NCBI GenBank assembly: GCA_900769555.1 | Contig: CAAGHA010000149.1 | Span: 1-19,809 of the forward strand | Direction: 5' to 3' | Source: Bacteroidales bacterium | Lineage (GTDB): Bacteria; Bacteroidota; Bacteroidia; Bacteroidales; Paludibacteraceae | Length of the DNA: 19,809 nt | Shown here: positions 1-7,809 of the stretch, one piece after another | Layout: each line of letters starts with the position of its first letter | Numbering within the stretch: the first letter of the stretch is position 1 | Made by a program: the position numbers and the translations under genes | Notes under the pieces: generated by a model | Database searches by the model: none | What the model was told of the DNA's origin: nothing | What the model saw: only the letters and a program-made list of their open reading frames with translations

Positions 1-64
1 CGTATATTACACTTGGTAACAACAATTTTAACGGATCTTCTATCTTCTTTTTACGCTGTTCCAT
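1..64 (-). CDS. possible 5' end of an unidentified gene, cut by window edge
   Basis: An ATG at 64-62 on the minus strand opens a frame that stays open for 21 codons to the left edge. It begins MEQRKKKIEDPLKLLLPSVI, which is protein-like: a basic N-terminus followed by a hydrophobic stretch. I do not recognise it and too little is visible to name a family. A perfect -7 promoter motif, TATCTTTG, lies at 76-69 on the minus strand, only four bases before the ATG. If used, it would give an almost leaderless mRNA; there is no TTTG 19 bases further upstream. The gene would follow tRNA-Phe in the same direction, beyond that tRNA's terminator. A chance open frame of this length is quite possible. Confidence 0.3.
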   Translation of the reverse strand, partial: MEQRKKKIEDPLKLLLPSVIY

Positions 65-188
65 ACCACAAAGATAGTATATTTTCAAATCTTTCCCACC
101 GGAAATTTACGGTGATCCGCCTTCTCCCTGTTTTGTATCCGTCCTCCTCGTTGTATATGTCGTTAAGTATTTGGAAATGAGACGGATA

Positions 189-224
189 ATAAAAAAAAGA
201 GAGTCGCTTTCGTAACTCTCTTTT
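189..224 (-). terminator. intrinsic terminator of tRNA-Phe
   Basis: Read on the minus strand, a 10-bp perfect stem (AAAAGAGAGT with ACTCTCTTTT, plus-strand arms 195-204 and 215-224) encloses a 10-nt loop and runs into a U tract of eight (plus-strand A's at 191-198). It starts a few bases after the 3' end of the tRNA and fits Rho-independent termination of that transcript. Confidence 0.85.
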
Positions 225-227
225 CTG

Positions 228-300
228 TGGTGCCACCAGGAATCGAACCGGGGACACAAGGATTTTCAGTCCTTTGCTCTACCAACTGAGCTATGGCACC
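228..300 (-). tRNA. tRNA-Phe (anticodon GAA)
   Basis: The minus strand folds into a complete 73-nt cloverleaf. The acceptor arms GGTGCCA and TGGCACC pair perfectly and the discriminator base is A. The D arm has GCTC/GAGC with loop AGTTGGTA. The anticodon stem is AAGGA/TCCTT with loop CTGAAAA, giving anticodon GAA (phenylalanine). The T arm is CCGG-TTCGATT-CCTGG-like. CCA is not encoded (the next bases are CAG), so it must be added after transcription. A canonical promoter upstream and a strong hairpin terminator downstream make this a single-gene transcription unit. Short open frames overlapping it are not genes. Confidence 0.97.
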
Positions 301-316
301 TTTTGGTTTTGCGATG

Positions 317-347
317 CAAAGGTACGCTTTATTTTTAATATACCAAA
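317..347 (-). promoter_or_regulatory. Bacteroidetes-type promoter of tRNA-Phe
   Basis: On the minus strand a -33 TTTG (347-344) and a -7 TACCTTTG (324-317) are separated by exactly 19 bases (343-325). This is a perfect match to the Bacteroidetes primary-sigma consensus TTTG-N19-TAnnTTTG. Transcription would start near 310, leaving a leader of about ten bases before the mature tRNA. It serves as an internal reference for judging the other promoters in this window. Confidence 0.9.
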
Positions 348-369
348 TAAAAAATGATTTTTTTTTCAA

Positions 370-742
370 TTGTTCATAATTTTCTTTAAAATTTATGACA
401 TTTTTATCCTTGGGTAGCTATTTTTGATCCCAATAACGAGAGATTTGGAGGGTGTTTTTTATTTGTTACCCTTAATTATCTTCCCGTAAATAAATTGTGG
501 TAGGTCCTATAAATTCATTTCGTGCAAATTTTGAATTTATTTCGAGTGGTTTGCGGTGCTCGACCGACAAACAGTAAGAAGCCGTCTGAATTTTATTATA
601 AAATTTAAACAACTTCTAAGTTGCAGAAATAAATCAAAAAGTACCGATGAGTTTATCCCTCTGCAAGAGATACTTTCAAATTAAAAACGGTGAATTTATA
701 AAACTCACCATAAGTATAGTTATAGAAACAAAGTAGAAATTT
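370..742. other. AT-rich intergenic stretch, no gene seen
   Basis: No protein-like frame is visible on either strand. On the plus strand a -7-like TATTTTTG sits at 419-426 but lacks a -33 TTTG at the right distance. Near the right end, 689-709 can form a hairpin in the leader of the downstream metallopeptidase gene: GGTGA pairs with TCACC, followed by one mismatch and TTT with AAA, loop of three. It has no U tract, so it is not a terminator; its role is unknown. Confidence 0.6.
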
Positions 743-1459
743 ATGGCAGGACGTTGTTTTCAAGACGAAGAGTTTGGTAATGTTGAAGTGCGTTACAGTT
801 CAAATGCCAAACGTATGATATTGCGTTATAAGGAAGGTGGATTTTATATCACAATCCCCCCAGGTGTCGGCATTAAAAGTGCGCTTCAGTTTTTCAATGA
901 TAACAGAGATTTTTGCAGAAAAGCACTCGAAAATACGAAAATAAAGCGTCCGGAAGACAATCTTTTTGATGAGCATACAAAGTGGAAATCCCTAACTTTC
1001 AAACTGAAAATTTCAAGCACAAAAATGTCTCAACATTACTATCGCTTTACAGATGGAATTTTGTATTTTTATTATCCCGAAAAATGTGATATTTATTCAA
1101 AAAACACCCAATCCATCGTAAAAAAGTTGTTGGATAATGTTTTACGCTCAGAAGCGAAAATTTTTCTGACTAACCGTTTAAAAATGTTGGCAGAGAAACA
1201 TGGTTTCCAGTACAAAAGTTGCACCGTACGCAGCAGTACTTCACGATGGGGTAGTTGCACTTCTCATAAAAACATCAATCTCTCTTACTACCTGATGATG
1301 TTGCCGATAGAGTTGGTGGATTATGTCTTGTTGCACGAACTTTGTCACTTGAAGGAGATGAATCATAGTCCCCAATTTTGGGCATTGTTAGACAGTTTGG
1401 TTGGAGGAAATGCAAAAAAATACCGGCAAAAATTGAAAAAATACACCCCTTCGATATGA
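743..1459 (+). CDS. YgjP-like (DUF45) zinc metallopeptidase
   Basis: A 238-residue soluble protein of the YgjP/DUF45 family, which is related to SprT and M48-type gluzincin metallopeptidases. The catalytic zinc site is visible as HELCH at residues 198-202, followed by the family pattern NHSPQFW (207-213), whose His208 is the probable third ligand. Upstream of it lies the family block RWGSCTSHKNINLSYYL around residues 167-185. No signal peptide is present, so it should act in the cytoplasm. The physiological substrate of this family is not well defined; some annotations call it a UTP pyrophosphatase, which I would not adopt here. It appears to be monocistronic: more than 370 bases before and 220 after are free of genes. 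The ATG at 743 is preceded by an A-rich leader without a Shine-Dalgarno site, normal for Bacteroidetes. Confidence 0.88.
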   Translation: MAGRCFQDEEFGNVEVRYSSNAKRMILRYKEGGFYITIPPGVGIKSALQFFNDNRDFCRKALENTKIKRPEDNLFDEHTKWKSLTFKLKISSTKMSQHYYRFTDGILYFYYPEKCDIYSKNTQSIVKKLLDNVLRSEAKIFLTNRLKMLAEKHGFQYKSCTVRSSTSRWGSCTSHKNINLSYYLMMLPIELVDYVLLHELCHLKEMNHSPQFWALLDSLVGGNAKKYRQKLKKYTPSI

Positions 1460-1683
1460 TTTTTTTATAAAATTGAGACAAAAAAACAATAAATTTTCCG
1501 ACCTTTTTTCTTGATACATAGATGATTAAAAATAACTTTTTTGTTAGTGGCGAAAGATGTTATTTTTTTGTCAATAATTTTTTGTAATTTTGTAATTCGT
1601 GTATTTTGGCTTTATACTTCGTATAAACCCGAGCAAAGTAGGTCTCGTTAAAACGGAATTATAGAGCGTTAAGAAAAAAGAGT

Positions 1684-4600
1684 TTGAAACGTTTTTTAGT
1701 CATATTGATTTCTTTTCTTGCTTTGAGTATTTCTGTTGTGAATGCTCAAACCGATGCTGAACGTATTCGGGAGGAGCAACGTATGCGTGCGGAACGTTTG
1801 AAAGAACAGCAGAAAGCAGCGAGAGAGAAAGATTTACAACTAAGAGACCAGAAACAACAAGAGGCAAAAGCGGCATTAGATCGAGAGATGCAACGTCGCG
1901 AAGAGGTTATGAAACGTGAGGCTGTCCAAAAGCAGAAAGAGCAAGAGATGTGGCAGCAGAAAAAGAAAGAGATAGAAGCCAACAAACAGAAAAATAAAGC
2001 CCTTCAAGCCCAGAAATTAAAAGAGTACGAGAATATTCTTGAGCAAGAGAAACAGGCTCGGGAGATGCGTATGCGTCGTGAGGCAGAGTTAAAAGCGTTG
2101 GATAAAGAGCGTTGGGCAGCTAAGCAAAAAGAGTTGGATGCAGCACGCAAGCGAGAGGATATGTTGCGCGAACAACGTCAGCAACAATATGTGGATGCGG
2201 CTGAGCGTGATAGGTTGCAACGTGAGGTGAGACGACAGAAAGAGTTGGAGTTGCGTGATAAGCAAAAGCAGATGTGGGATCAGCGAAAGGCTGAATTGGA
2301 TCAGGCGAAGGAGTTACAAGAAGCTGAAGAGGAGCGTCGGATGCAGGAGTATCTTCGTGCTGTGGAATTGGAGAAACAGGCGCGTGAAATTCGTTTGAGA
2401 CAAGAGGCGGAGATGCGTCAACAATATACCGAGTTGTGGGATCAAAAGAAGGCGGAAATTGAGGCTGCAAAAGAGCGTGAAAGACAGGAGAATGTCCGCC
2501 GACAGAAAGAGTATGAAGCGGTTATTGCTCGTCAGCGCGAGGCAAGAGAGGCGCAACGTCAACGTGAGTTGGAACAAGCTCAGCGCGAAAAAGAGATGTG
2601 GGCTCAACGCAAACAAGAGCAAGATCAGCTCCGTAAAGATCAAGAGGCTCTTCGTCAGAAACAAAAAGCTGAATATGAAGCTCGTCAGCAAAAATTGGTG
2701 GAAGAGCGTAGGTTGCGTCAGGAGAGAGAGGAGGCTTTGCGTCTGCAAAAATTGAAAGAGCATGAAATGAAACAGCAAGAGCTTCAAGAACGCCGTGAGG
2801 CAGAGATGGAAAAACGCAAATTGGCGGTAAAACAACGAGAAGAGGCCATGCAGGCACGTCGTGAGGTTATTGCGCAACGTTTGGAACAACAAAAAGCTAT
2901 GCAAGCAGAACGTGCTCAAAAAGAGAGCGAGCGGAAGGCTTTGCAAAAAGAGAAATTGCGGCAACAACAGGAAAAAGAGAAAGCGATGCGAGCCAATAAA
3001 CGTGCGGCTGAATTAAAGAAGAGGCAGGAAGCGAGGGCTGCAGAAGAGCGTAAACGTGCTTATATGAACGAGTTAAAACAACGCGAGCAAGCTCGTTTGG
3101 AGTTGCAACGTACGAAAGAGAAAGATTTAGCTGCTCGTTTGAAGAAAAAACGTCAGGCTGAGAAGCAAAAACAGATAGAAATTCGTCAGGCTCAACGTGA
3201 AAAAGAGATAGCGCGTAAAGAGGAGGAGCGTGCAAAAGTAATGGCCGCAAAGGAGAAAAAACGTGCGAAGATGCAACAAGATATTGAGCGTCGAAAAGAG
3301 GCTAGTGCACGTATGAAGGAGCGTCAGAAAAAGGAGCGTGAGTCTGAAAAACGTTTGTTGGAATATTATGATCGACAGAAAGAGTTGGAGGAACAACAAC
3401 GTCGTATGGAGCAAGAAAAATCTGCCGAAGATAAGGAGTTAGAGGCTCTTCGTAAGGAGCGTGAAAAGGTGGAGATAGAGACGATGAAGTTAGCGAAGAA
3501 GATTGTGAAAGGGAAGGAGAAAGAGCGTGCTGCCGCAGATAAAATTAAACGAAAAGAGGAGCGTGCTAAAGAGAAGTTGGAAGAGCAGATGCGTAAAGAC
3601 TCTATTAAATTTGCAGAGGAGGATGCGTTGGATCTTGAGCGTTATGCAGAGGAGGATGCGGATGATGCTTCTTTGGAATTGACTAGTAAGCAGCGTAAAT
3701 TGTTGAAGAAGATACAGGAAAACAGAAAGAAGAAAGAGGAAGAAGCTCGTCAAGATTCTATGTTGTTGATTAATGGTGACTTTGATATGATGACGGGTGA
3801 GCGTGATAATTCTGATTTAACTCCGGAGCAGCGCGAAAAGTTTGACGTCAAAGAGGAACCTGTCGCTGAAGAAGAGTTTGGTATGGAAGAGGAGGATATG
3901 GCTTTTGAAATCAATGATTCTACAGGATTGGAGATGATTCCGGACGATCTATATTCAGAAACAGACTCCACAGAAGGTGAGGTTGAAGAGGTTAAGAGTA
4001 TGATCGACTCTACTTTGTTGCAACAACAAATTGCAGAGTTGGAGATGGAGCTTCAGAATATTAGGGATATTAAAGAGTTACAAGAACAAAAAGGACGTAA
4101 AGGTGAAACCATCTTGTTGAAGATTAAAATCCCTAATTGTCGCTATTTGAATGATGTCTATTATGTGCGTGACAAGTTTGAGTTCCGATATGAATACAAC
4201 TTCTTCTTGCACTATTTTGATCATCGTTATTTCCATCGTAAACGTTTTTATGATCGTGTAGATTCTACTCGTATTGTGGCTAAGCATGTGATGAAGTTGG
4301 TGGGTAACTCAAAATATCGCCATACCGACTTTAATAAGATTGCGGATTCTGTTGGTACAATTTTGCCGAATTATCCGGTTGTCGAGTATCTGGATTCGGT
4401 TATTACTCAACTTAATTTAGAGTATTTGGCAACAGGTGAGATTAAAATTAAGTATAGGAATACACGTCAAAAATCTATTTACTCGAAGTTGAAACCTTCT
4501 AAGATCAAACAAGAGGGTTCTTTGGGTGATATTAAATTTTACACCGGAAACCGCCGTCGTATCATTGAGGAGTTGGATGCATCACAGTTTGACTCTTTGG

Positions 4601-5409
4601 TGATTGCCGATTCTTTGTCAATCGAGGAAAAAGCATTGGCAGACTCTTTGAATACGATTATAAAATTGAAAGAGGCTCAGGATAGTATTCAATTTGTACA
4701 AGACAGTTTGGAATCTTTGGTGGATAGCATGATATTGCGAGGGCCGGAGAGGGATAGTATTCATAATAAATTGGATCAAATCTTGTGGGGTGGAGGCGAA
4801 GAGGATTCTACAGGAACGGATGATGAAATGGATGAGTTTGATCCATTGGAAGAGTTGCAATATGAATTGCCTGCACAGCCATTGTCATACGATAATTTAG
4901 AGCAGATGATTCTTTTGGCAGAGCAACAGAAAAAGAATAAAGCGAGCGGAAAATTTAGTTCGGGAGTGGTGTTGCCTCCAATTTCGATGGATAAACCGGA
5001 TGAGAATGCACGTCCGTTTGGTGGCGGTGAAGTGCCAACGTTGTCACTTCCGAAGCTTTCTCAGGAGCCACCGAAGCAGGAGAAACAAGCGGCAGCTACA
5101 CCTTCTCCGGCAAAGAAAGCTCCGGCAAAGAAAACTCCGGCGAAGAAGGGCGCGAAACCAAAATATGAGCCAACTCCGGATATGCCGTATGAAGAGGCGA
5201 AAGCTTCCTCATCAGCAGGAGATTTGCCTCAAGAAGATTTGGTGATGAGCAGAATCAATGAGTTGATGAAACAAAAACAAGAGCGTGAAGCTATAGAGAG
5301 TGCGGCAGAAGAGACAGATAAAAAGCAGAAGCGCAAAAAGAAAAAGAAGAAAGAAGAAGAGGCATCCTCTGATGCACCTTCAGAAGAGAGTGGAGATTTT
5401 ATTCCGTAA
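1684..5409 (+). CDS. secreted giant charged coiled-coil / single-helix protein with 54-aa repeats
   Basis: A 1241-residue protein of unknown function. The start is a TTG: no upstream in-frame ATG exists and a typical signal peptide begins at once (MKRFLVILISFLALSISVVNAQ, probable cleavage after VNA). Residues about 23-640 are almost purely E, K, R, Q, A and L and must be one long alpha helix or coiled coil. Within it, five 54-residue repeats (88-357) each carry a Trp at position 3. Then come an acidic segment (about 640-790), an aromatic-rich segment (820-858, many F, Y, H and R), a likely folded region to about 1000, and a low-complexity tail with an AKK-type lysine repeat (1142-1155) ending in a Lys and acidic stretch. 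No later membrane segment is seen, so it is presumably periplasmic or surface-linked. A -7-like TAATTTTG at 1585-1592 is a candidate promoter, with a poor -33. It lies 30 bases before cdsA and may share its transcript. Confidence 0.85.
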   Translation: MKRFLVILISFLALSISVVNAQTDAERIREEQRMRAERLKEQQKAAREKDLQLRDQKQQEAKAALDREMQRREEVMKREAVQKQKEQEMWQQKKKEIEANKQKNKALQAQKLKEYENILEQEKQAREMRMRREAELKALDKERWAAKQKELDAARKREDMLREQRQQQYVDAAERDRLQREVRRQKELELRDKQKQMWDQRKAELDQAKELQEAEEERRMQEYLRAVELEKQAREIRLRQEAEMRQQYTELWDQKKAEIEAAKERERQENVRRQKEYEAVIARQREAREAQRQRELEQAQREKEMWAQRKQEQDQLRKDQEALRQKQKAEYEARQQKLVEERRLRQEREEALRLQKLKEHEMKQQELQERREAEMEKRKLAVKQREEAMQARREVIAQRLEQQKAMQAERAQKESERKALQKEKLRQQQEKEKAMRANKRAAELKKRQEARAAEERKRAYMNELKQREQARLELQRTKEKDLAARLKKKRQAEKQKQIEIRQAQREKEIARKEEERAKVMAAKEKKRAKMQQDIERRKEASARMKERQKKERESEKRLLEYYDRQKELEEQQRRMEQEKSAEDKELEALRKEREKVEIETMKLAKKIVKGKEKERAAADKIKRKEERAKEKLEEQMRKDSIKFAEEDALDLERYAEEDADDASLELTSKQRKLLKKIQENRKKKEEEARQDSMLLINGDFDMMTGERDNSDLTPEQREKFDVKEEPVAEEEFGMEEEDMAFEINDSTGLEMIPDDLYSETDSTEGEVEEVKSMIDSTLLQQQIAELEMELQNIRDIKELQEQKGRKGETILLKIKIPNCRYLNDVYYVRDKFEFRYEYNFFLHYFDHRYFHRKRFYDRVDSTRIVAKHVMKLVGNSKYRHTDFNKIADSVGTILPNYPVVEYLDSVITQLNLEYLATGEIKIKYRNTRQKSIYSKLKPSKIKQEGSLGDIKFYTGNRRRIIEELDASQFDSLVIADSLSIEEKALADSLNTIIKLKEAQDSIQFVQDSLESLVDSMILRGPERDSIHNKLDQILWGGGEEDSTGTDDEMDEFDPLEELQYELPAQPLSYDNLEQMILLAEQQKKNKASGKFSSGVVLPPISMDKPDENARPFGGGEVPTLSLPKLSQEPPKQEKQAAATPSPAKKAPAKKTPAKKGAKPKYEPTPDMPYEEAKASSSAGDLPQEDLVMSRINELMKQKQEREAIESAAEETDKKQKRKKKKKKEEEASSDAPSEESGDFIP
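1945..2754 (+). repeat. five tandem 162-bp (54-residue) coding repeats
   Basis: Residues 88-141, 142-195, 196-249, 250-303 and 304-357 of the charged helical protein align without gaps. Each begins with [EQ]-[MRL]-W followed by a pattern like xQ[KR]KxE, so Trp occurs at 90, 144, 198, 252 and 306. Repeats 1 to 4 also share a block around positions 36-50 rich in AREx-R-x(3)-E. At the DNA level the copies are diverged, so the duplication is old and the period has been kept by selection. Confidence 0.8.
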
Positions 5410-5439
5410 ACAATAGAAAGAAATTTAGAAGGTAAAGTT

Positions 5440-6276
5440 ATGAATAAGACGTTACAGAATTTAATTATTCGAGCATTATCGGGAGCCGTTTTTGTGGTTC
5501 TTATGTTAGGTGCTATTGGTTTGTCATCATTCTATTTTGGAGTTGTTTTCTTTATTTTTACCTTTTTAGGGTTGAATGAGTTCTACACTCTTACTTCGAC
5601 CATTCAAGGAGTGAAAGTAAATAAATGGTTGGCTATATTGGGAGGATTAATGCTTTTTGTTCTCTCTTTTTGTGTAGGCTTTGGTTATTGCTCACCACAA
5701 TGGTACGCATTATACCTTATATATATACCTATATTATATATACCCGAATTGTATCGTACAGAGGGAACTCCTATTCAAAATATTGCAGTATCGATGATGG
5801 GGCATCTTTATGTAGCTTTGCCGTTTTCACTACTTTGCCTTATCGAGCCGATTAGTAATGAATTGGTTTTGGCTTTTTTTGTCTTGATTTGGGCATCAGA
5901 TACCGGTGCTTATTTGGTTGGAGTTTGTATAGGTAAGCACAAGATGTTTGAGCGAATATCACCAAAGAAAACATGGGAGGGTTTTTTTGGAGGATTAGCC
6001 TTTGCATTAGGATTTGGTTACTTTTTTTATCATATCAATTGGGTGGAACTTCCGCAAGCAAATCTATTATTTTGGATGATACTCTCTGCATTGATTTTCA
6101 TTGTAGGCGTCTTTGGTGATTTGGTGGAATCTTCGTTTAAACGCTCTTTAGGAGTGAAAGATTCCGGAAAGTTGATGCCGGGTCATGGAGGTATGTTGGA
6201 TCGTTTTGATAGTGCCTGCTTGGCTGCCCCAATTCTTGCTGCGGTCTTTTTTCTAATGTTGAATATGGTAAATTGA
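5440..6276 (+). CDS. cdsA: phosphatidate cytidylyltransferase
   Basis: CDP-diacylglycerol synthase: phosphatidate plus CTP gives CDP-diacylglycerol and pyrophosphate, the branch point of bacterial phospholipid synthesis, at the inner membrane. The 278 residues are mostly hydrophobic, with about seven or eight membrane spans, the usual length of the family. The CDS signature is complete at residues 231-257: S-x-F-K-R-x(4)-K-D-S-G-x(2)-M-P-G-H-G-G-M-x-D-R-F-D. It starts 30 bases after the charged helical protein and may be read from the same mRNA, with an A-rich leader and weak purine tract GAAGGTAAAG. It is followed by a promoter for psd and pssA, which carry out the next steps of the pathway. 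Confidence 0.96.
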   Translation: MNKTLQNLIIRALSGAVFVVLMLGAIGLSSFYFGVVFFIFTFLGLNEFYTLTSTIQGVKVNKWLAILGGLMLFVLSFCVGFGYCSPQWYALYLIYIPILYIPELYRTEGTPIQNIAVSMMGHLYVALPFSLLCLIEPISNELVLAFFVLIWASDTGAYLVGVCIGKHKMFERISPKKTWEGFFGGLAFALGFGYFFYHINWVELPQANLLFWMILSALIFIVGVFGDLVESSFKRSLGVKDSGKLMPGHGGMLDRFDSACLAAPILAAVFFLMLNMVN

Positions 6277-6288
6277 ATTTGTTATATT

Positions 6289-6319
6289 TTTGTTTATTTG
6301 AGGTAATGTATTACCTTTG
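6289..6319 (+). promoter_or_regulatory. promoter of the psd-pssA operon
   Basis: TTTG (6289-6292), exactly 19 bases (6293-6311), then TACCTTTG (6312-6319): a full match to the Bacteroidetes primary-sigma consensus, with the same spacing and -7 sequence as the tRNA-Phe promoter in this window. Transcription should start near 6326, about 15 bases before the psd ATG at 6341. This site decides the psd start codon. Confidence 0.85.
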
Positions 6320-6340
6320 TGTCTGAAAAAATTTAGTCGT

Positions 6341-7003
6341 ATGAATATACATAAAGAAGGGAAAGGTATTTTGTCAAAGTTATTAGCGGCCATTATGATG
6401 GTGAATGCAGCAGCATTCCTATTCTTTTGGGATGCTAATTCTTCTGCAGTTTTGGGTTTTGGAGCCTTTTCAATTGTAGTTTTTTTATTCTTCGTGAACT
6501 TTTTTCGCAATCCGGTACGTGTTTTCGAAAACTTCGAAGATGGTATGATTGTTGCTCCTGCTGATGGTACAATCGTGGTTATAGAACCTACTATAGAGGA
6601 TGAGTATTTGAATGAAAAGCGTATGCAGGTTTCGATTTTCATGAGTGTATTCAATGTGCATGCAAATTGGTTCCCGACCAAAGGGAAAATTGTTTATTAT
6701 ACTCACAATGATGGTCGGTTTATGTCTGCGAACTTGCCTAAGTCAAGTACTGAAAATGAGCGTTCGACAGTTGTTATTGATACATCTAATAATAAGCGTA
6801 TCTTGGTTCGTCAGATTGCCGGTGCATTGGCTCGAAGAATCGTAACTTATGCAAAAGAGGGTCAAAACTGCAATGTAAACGAACAAATGGGATTCATTAA
6901 GTTTGGTTCTCGTGTTGATATGTATTTGCCAATGGATGCTGAGATTATGGTGAATATGAAACAGCGTGTTGTCGGAAATCAAACGATTATTGCCAAGATT
7001 TAA
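6341..7003 (+). CDS. psd: phosphatidylserine decarboxylase, short (archaeal-like) type
   Basis: A 220-residue proenzyme that decarboxylates phosphatidylserine to phosphatidylethanolamine at the inner membrane. It self-cleaves at Gly189-Ser190 in the motif KFGSRVD, turning the serine into the pyruvoyl cofactor; FGS replaces the LGST of the longer proteobacterial enzymes. One or two hydrophobic segments lie at about residues 13-57, followed by the family blocks FFRNP, APADG and FNVHANWFPTKG. An in-frame TTG at 6317 would add eight residues but sits inside the -7 promoter box, so the ATG at 6341 is the start. pssA, which makes its substrate, follows 12 bases downstream in the same operon. Confidence 0.94.
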   Translation: MNIHKEGKGILSKLLAAIMMVNAAAFLFFWDANSSAVLGFGAFSIVVFLFFVNFFRNPVRVFENFEDGMIVAPADGTIVVIEPTIEDEYLNEKRMQVSIFMSVFNVHANWFPTKGKIVYYTHNDGRFMSANLPKSSTENERSTVVIDTSNNKRILVRQIAGALARRIVTYAKEGQNCNVNEQMGFIKFGSRVDMYLPMDAEIMVNMKQRVVGNQTIIAKI

Positions 7004-7015
7004 ATTTTTCTGATT

Positions 7016-7726
7016 ATGAATATAGTGAAGCACATACCTAATACAATTACATGTTTGAATCTTTTCTCAGGATGTGTTTCCTGTGTAATGGCTTTTGAAG
7101 AGCAGTATTTTCTTGCTGCTCTTTTTGTATTTTTGGCTGCCGTTTTTGATTTTTGTGATGGTATGGCTGCCCGTCTCCTTAAAGCCTATTCAGACATTGG
7201 TAAGGAGTTGGACTCTTTAGCGGATGTTATTAGTTTTGGTTTTGCTCCGGGAATGGTGATCTTTTCTTGGTTAAATCAGATTGGCAATTGTGAATATTTA
7301 TCCTATATTGCATTCCTTATTCCAATCTTTTCGGCTTTGCGTTTGGCGAAGTTTAATGTGGATGAGAGACAAACATCCTCATTTATTGGATTGCCAACAC
7401 CGGCAAATGCCATCTTTATGGTTTCAATGATTGCCATGATGGATCCTTCTGTTCCGGTTCCCGGTTGGGTGGATATGTCTTGGTTCTCATCTATTGTAGG
7501 AAATATGTGGGTAATCATTGCCTTGGTTATATTGTTCTCCTATTTGTTGGTTTGTGAACTTCCTATGTTCTCACTGAAATTTAAAAATCTCTCATGGAAA
7601 GATAATAAAGCACAATTTATCCTTATCGGAATTTCTCTATTGTTGCTATCTCTTTTCCAACTGTTGGCATTCCCTTTCATTATTTTGACCTTTATCGTGA
7701 TGTCTATTATCCTGAAAGGACGTTGA
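7016..7726 (+). CDS. pssA: CDP-diacylglycerol--serine O-phosphatidyltransferase
   Basis: Makes phosphatidylserine from CDP-diacylglycerol and L-serine. The CDP-alcohol phosphatidyltransferase motif is complete: D48-G49-x2-A52-R53-x8-G62-x3-D66-x3-D70, the metal- and CDP-binding residues. The 236 residues contain about seven or eight hydrophobic spans, typical of the integral-membrane PssA type. It follows psd by 12 bases and shares its promoter, so substrate producer and consumer are co-expressed. After the stop, imperfect dyads (7727-7758 and AACAAAG/CTTTGTT at 7767-7783) occur without a proper U tract, so the end of the transcript is uncertain. Confidence 0.94.
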   Translation: MNIVKHIPNTITCLNLFSGCVSCVMAFEEQYFLAALFVFLAAVFDFCDGMAARLLKAYSDIGKELDSLADVISFGFAPGMVIFSWLNQIGNCEYLSYIAFLIPIFSALRLAKFNVDERQTSSFIGLPTPANAIFMVSMIAMMDPSVPVPGWVDMSWFSSIVGNMWVIIALVILFSYLLVCELPMFSLKFKNLSWKDNKAQFILIGISLLLLSLFQLLAFPFIILTFIVMSIILKGR

Positions 7727-7809
7727 TTCACTTAAGGTAAAAGGATTTTCAAAGTGAAATATGTTTAACAAAGCTACTTTGTTTTCTAATAAATCATAAT
7801 CTCTCCGAT

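Noticed and set aside
51..369. Two 68-codon minus-strand frames overlapping the tRNA
   Set aside because: Both are translated tRNA-Phe sequence plus its flanks; the cloverleaf, promoter and terminator explain the region.
419..426. TATTTTTG considered as the promoter of the YgjP-like gene
   Set aside because: No -33 TTTG at 19-20 bases and more than 300 bases from the start codon; -7 motifs alone are common in AT-rich DNA.
1746..3971. Many long minus-strand and shifted frames opposite the charged helical protein (up to 217 codons)
   Set aside because: They come from the purine-rich, stop-poor codon pattern of Glu/Lys/Gln/Arg codons and consist of Leu/Phe/Ser runs; none has a start context or a recognisable motif.
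7727..7783. Dyads between pssA and sppA considered as a terminator
   Set aside because: The stems are 7 bp, A/T-rich, and lack a proper U tract; they may be chance.
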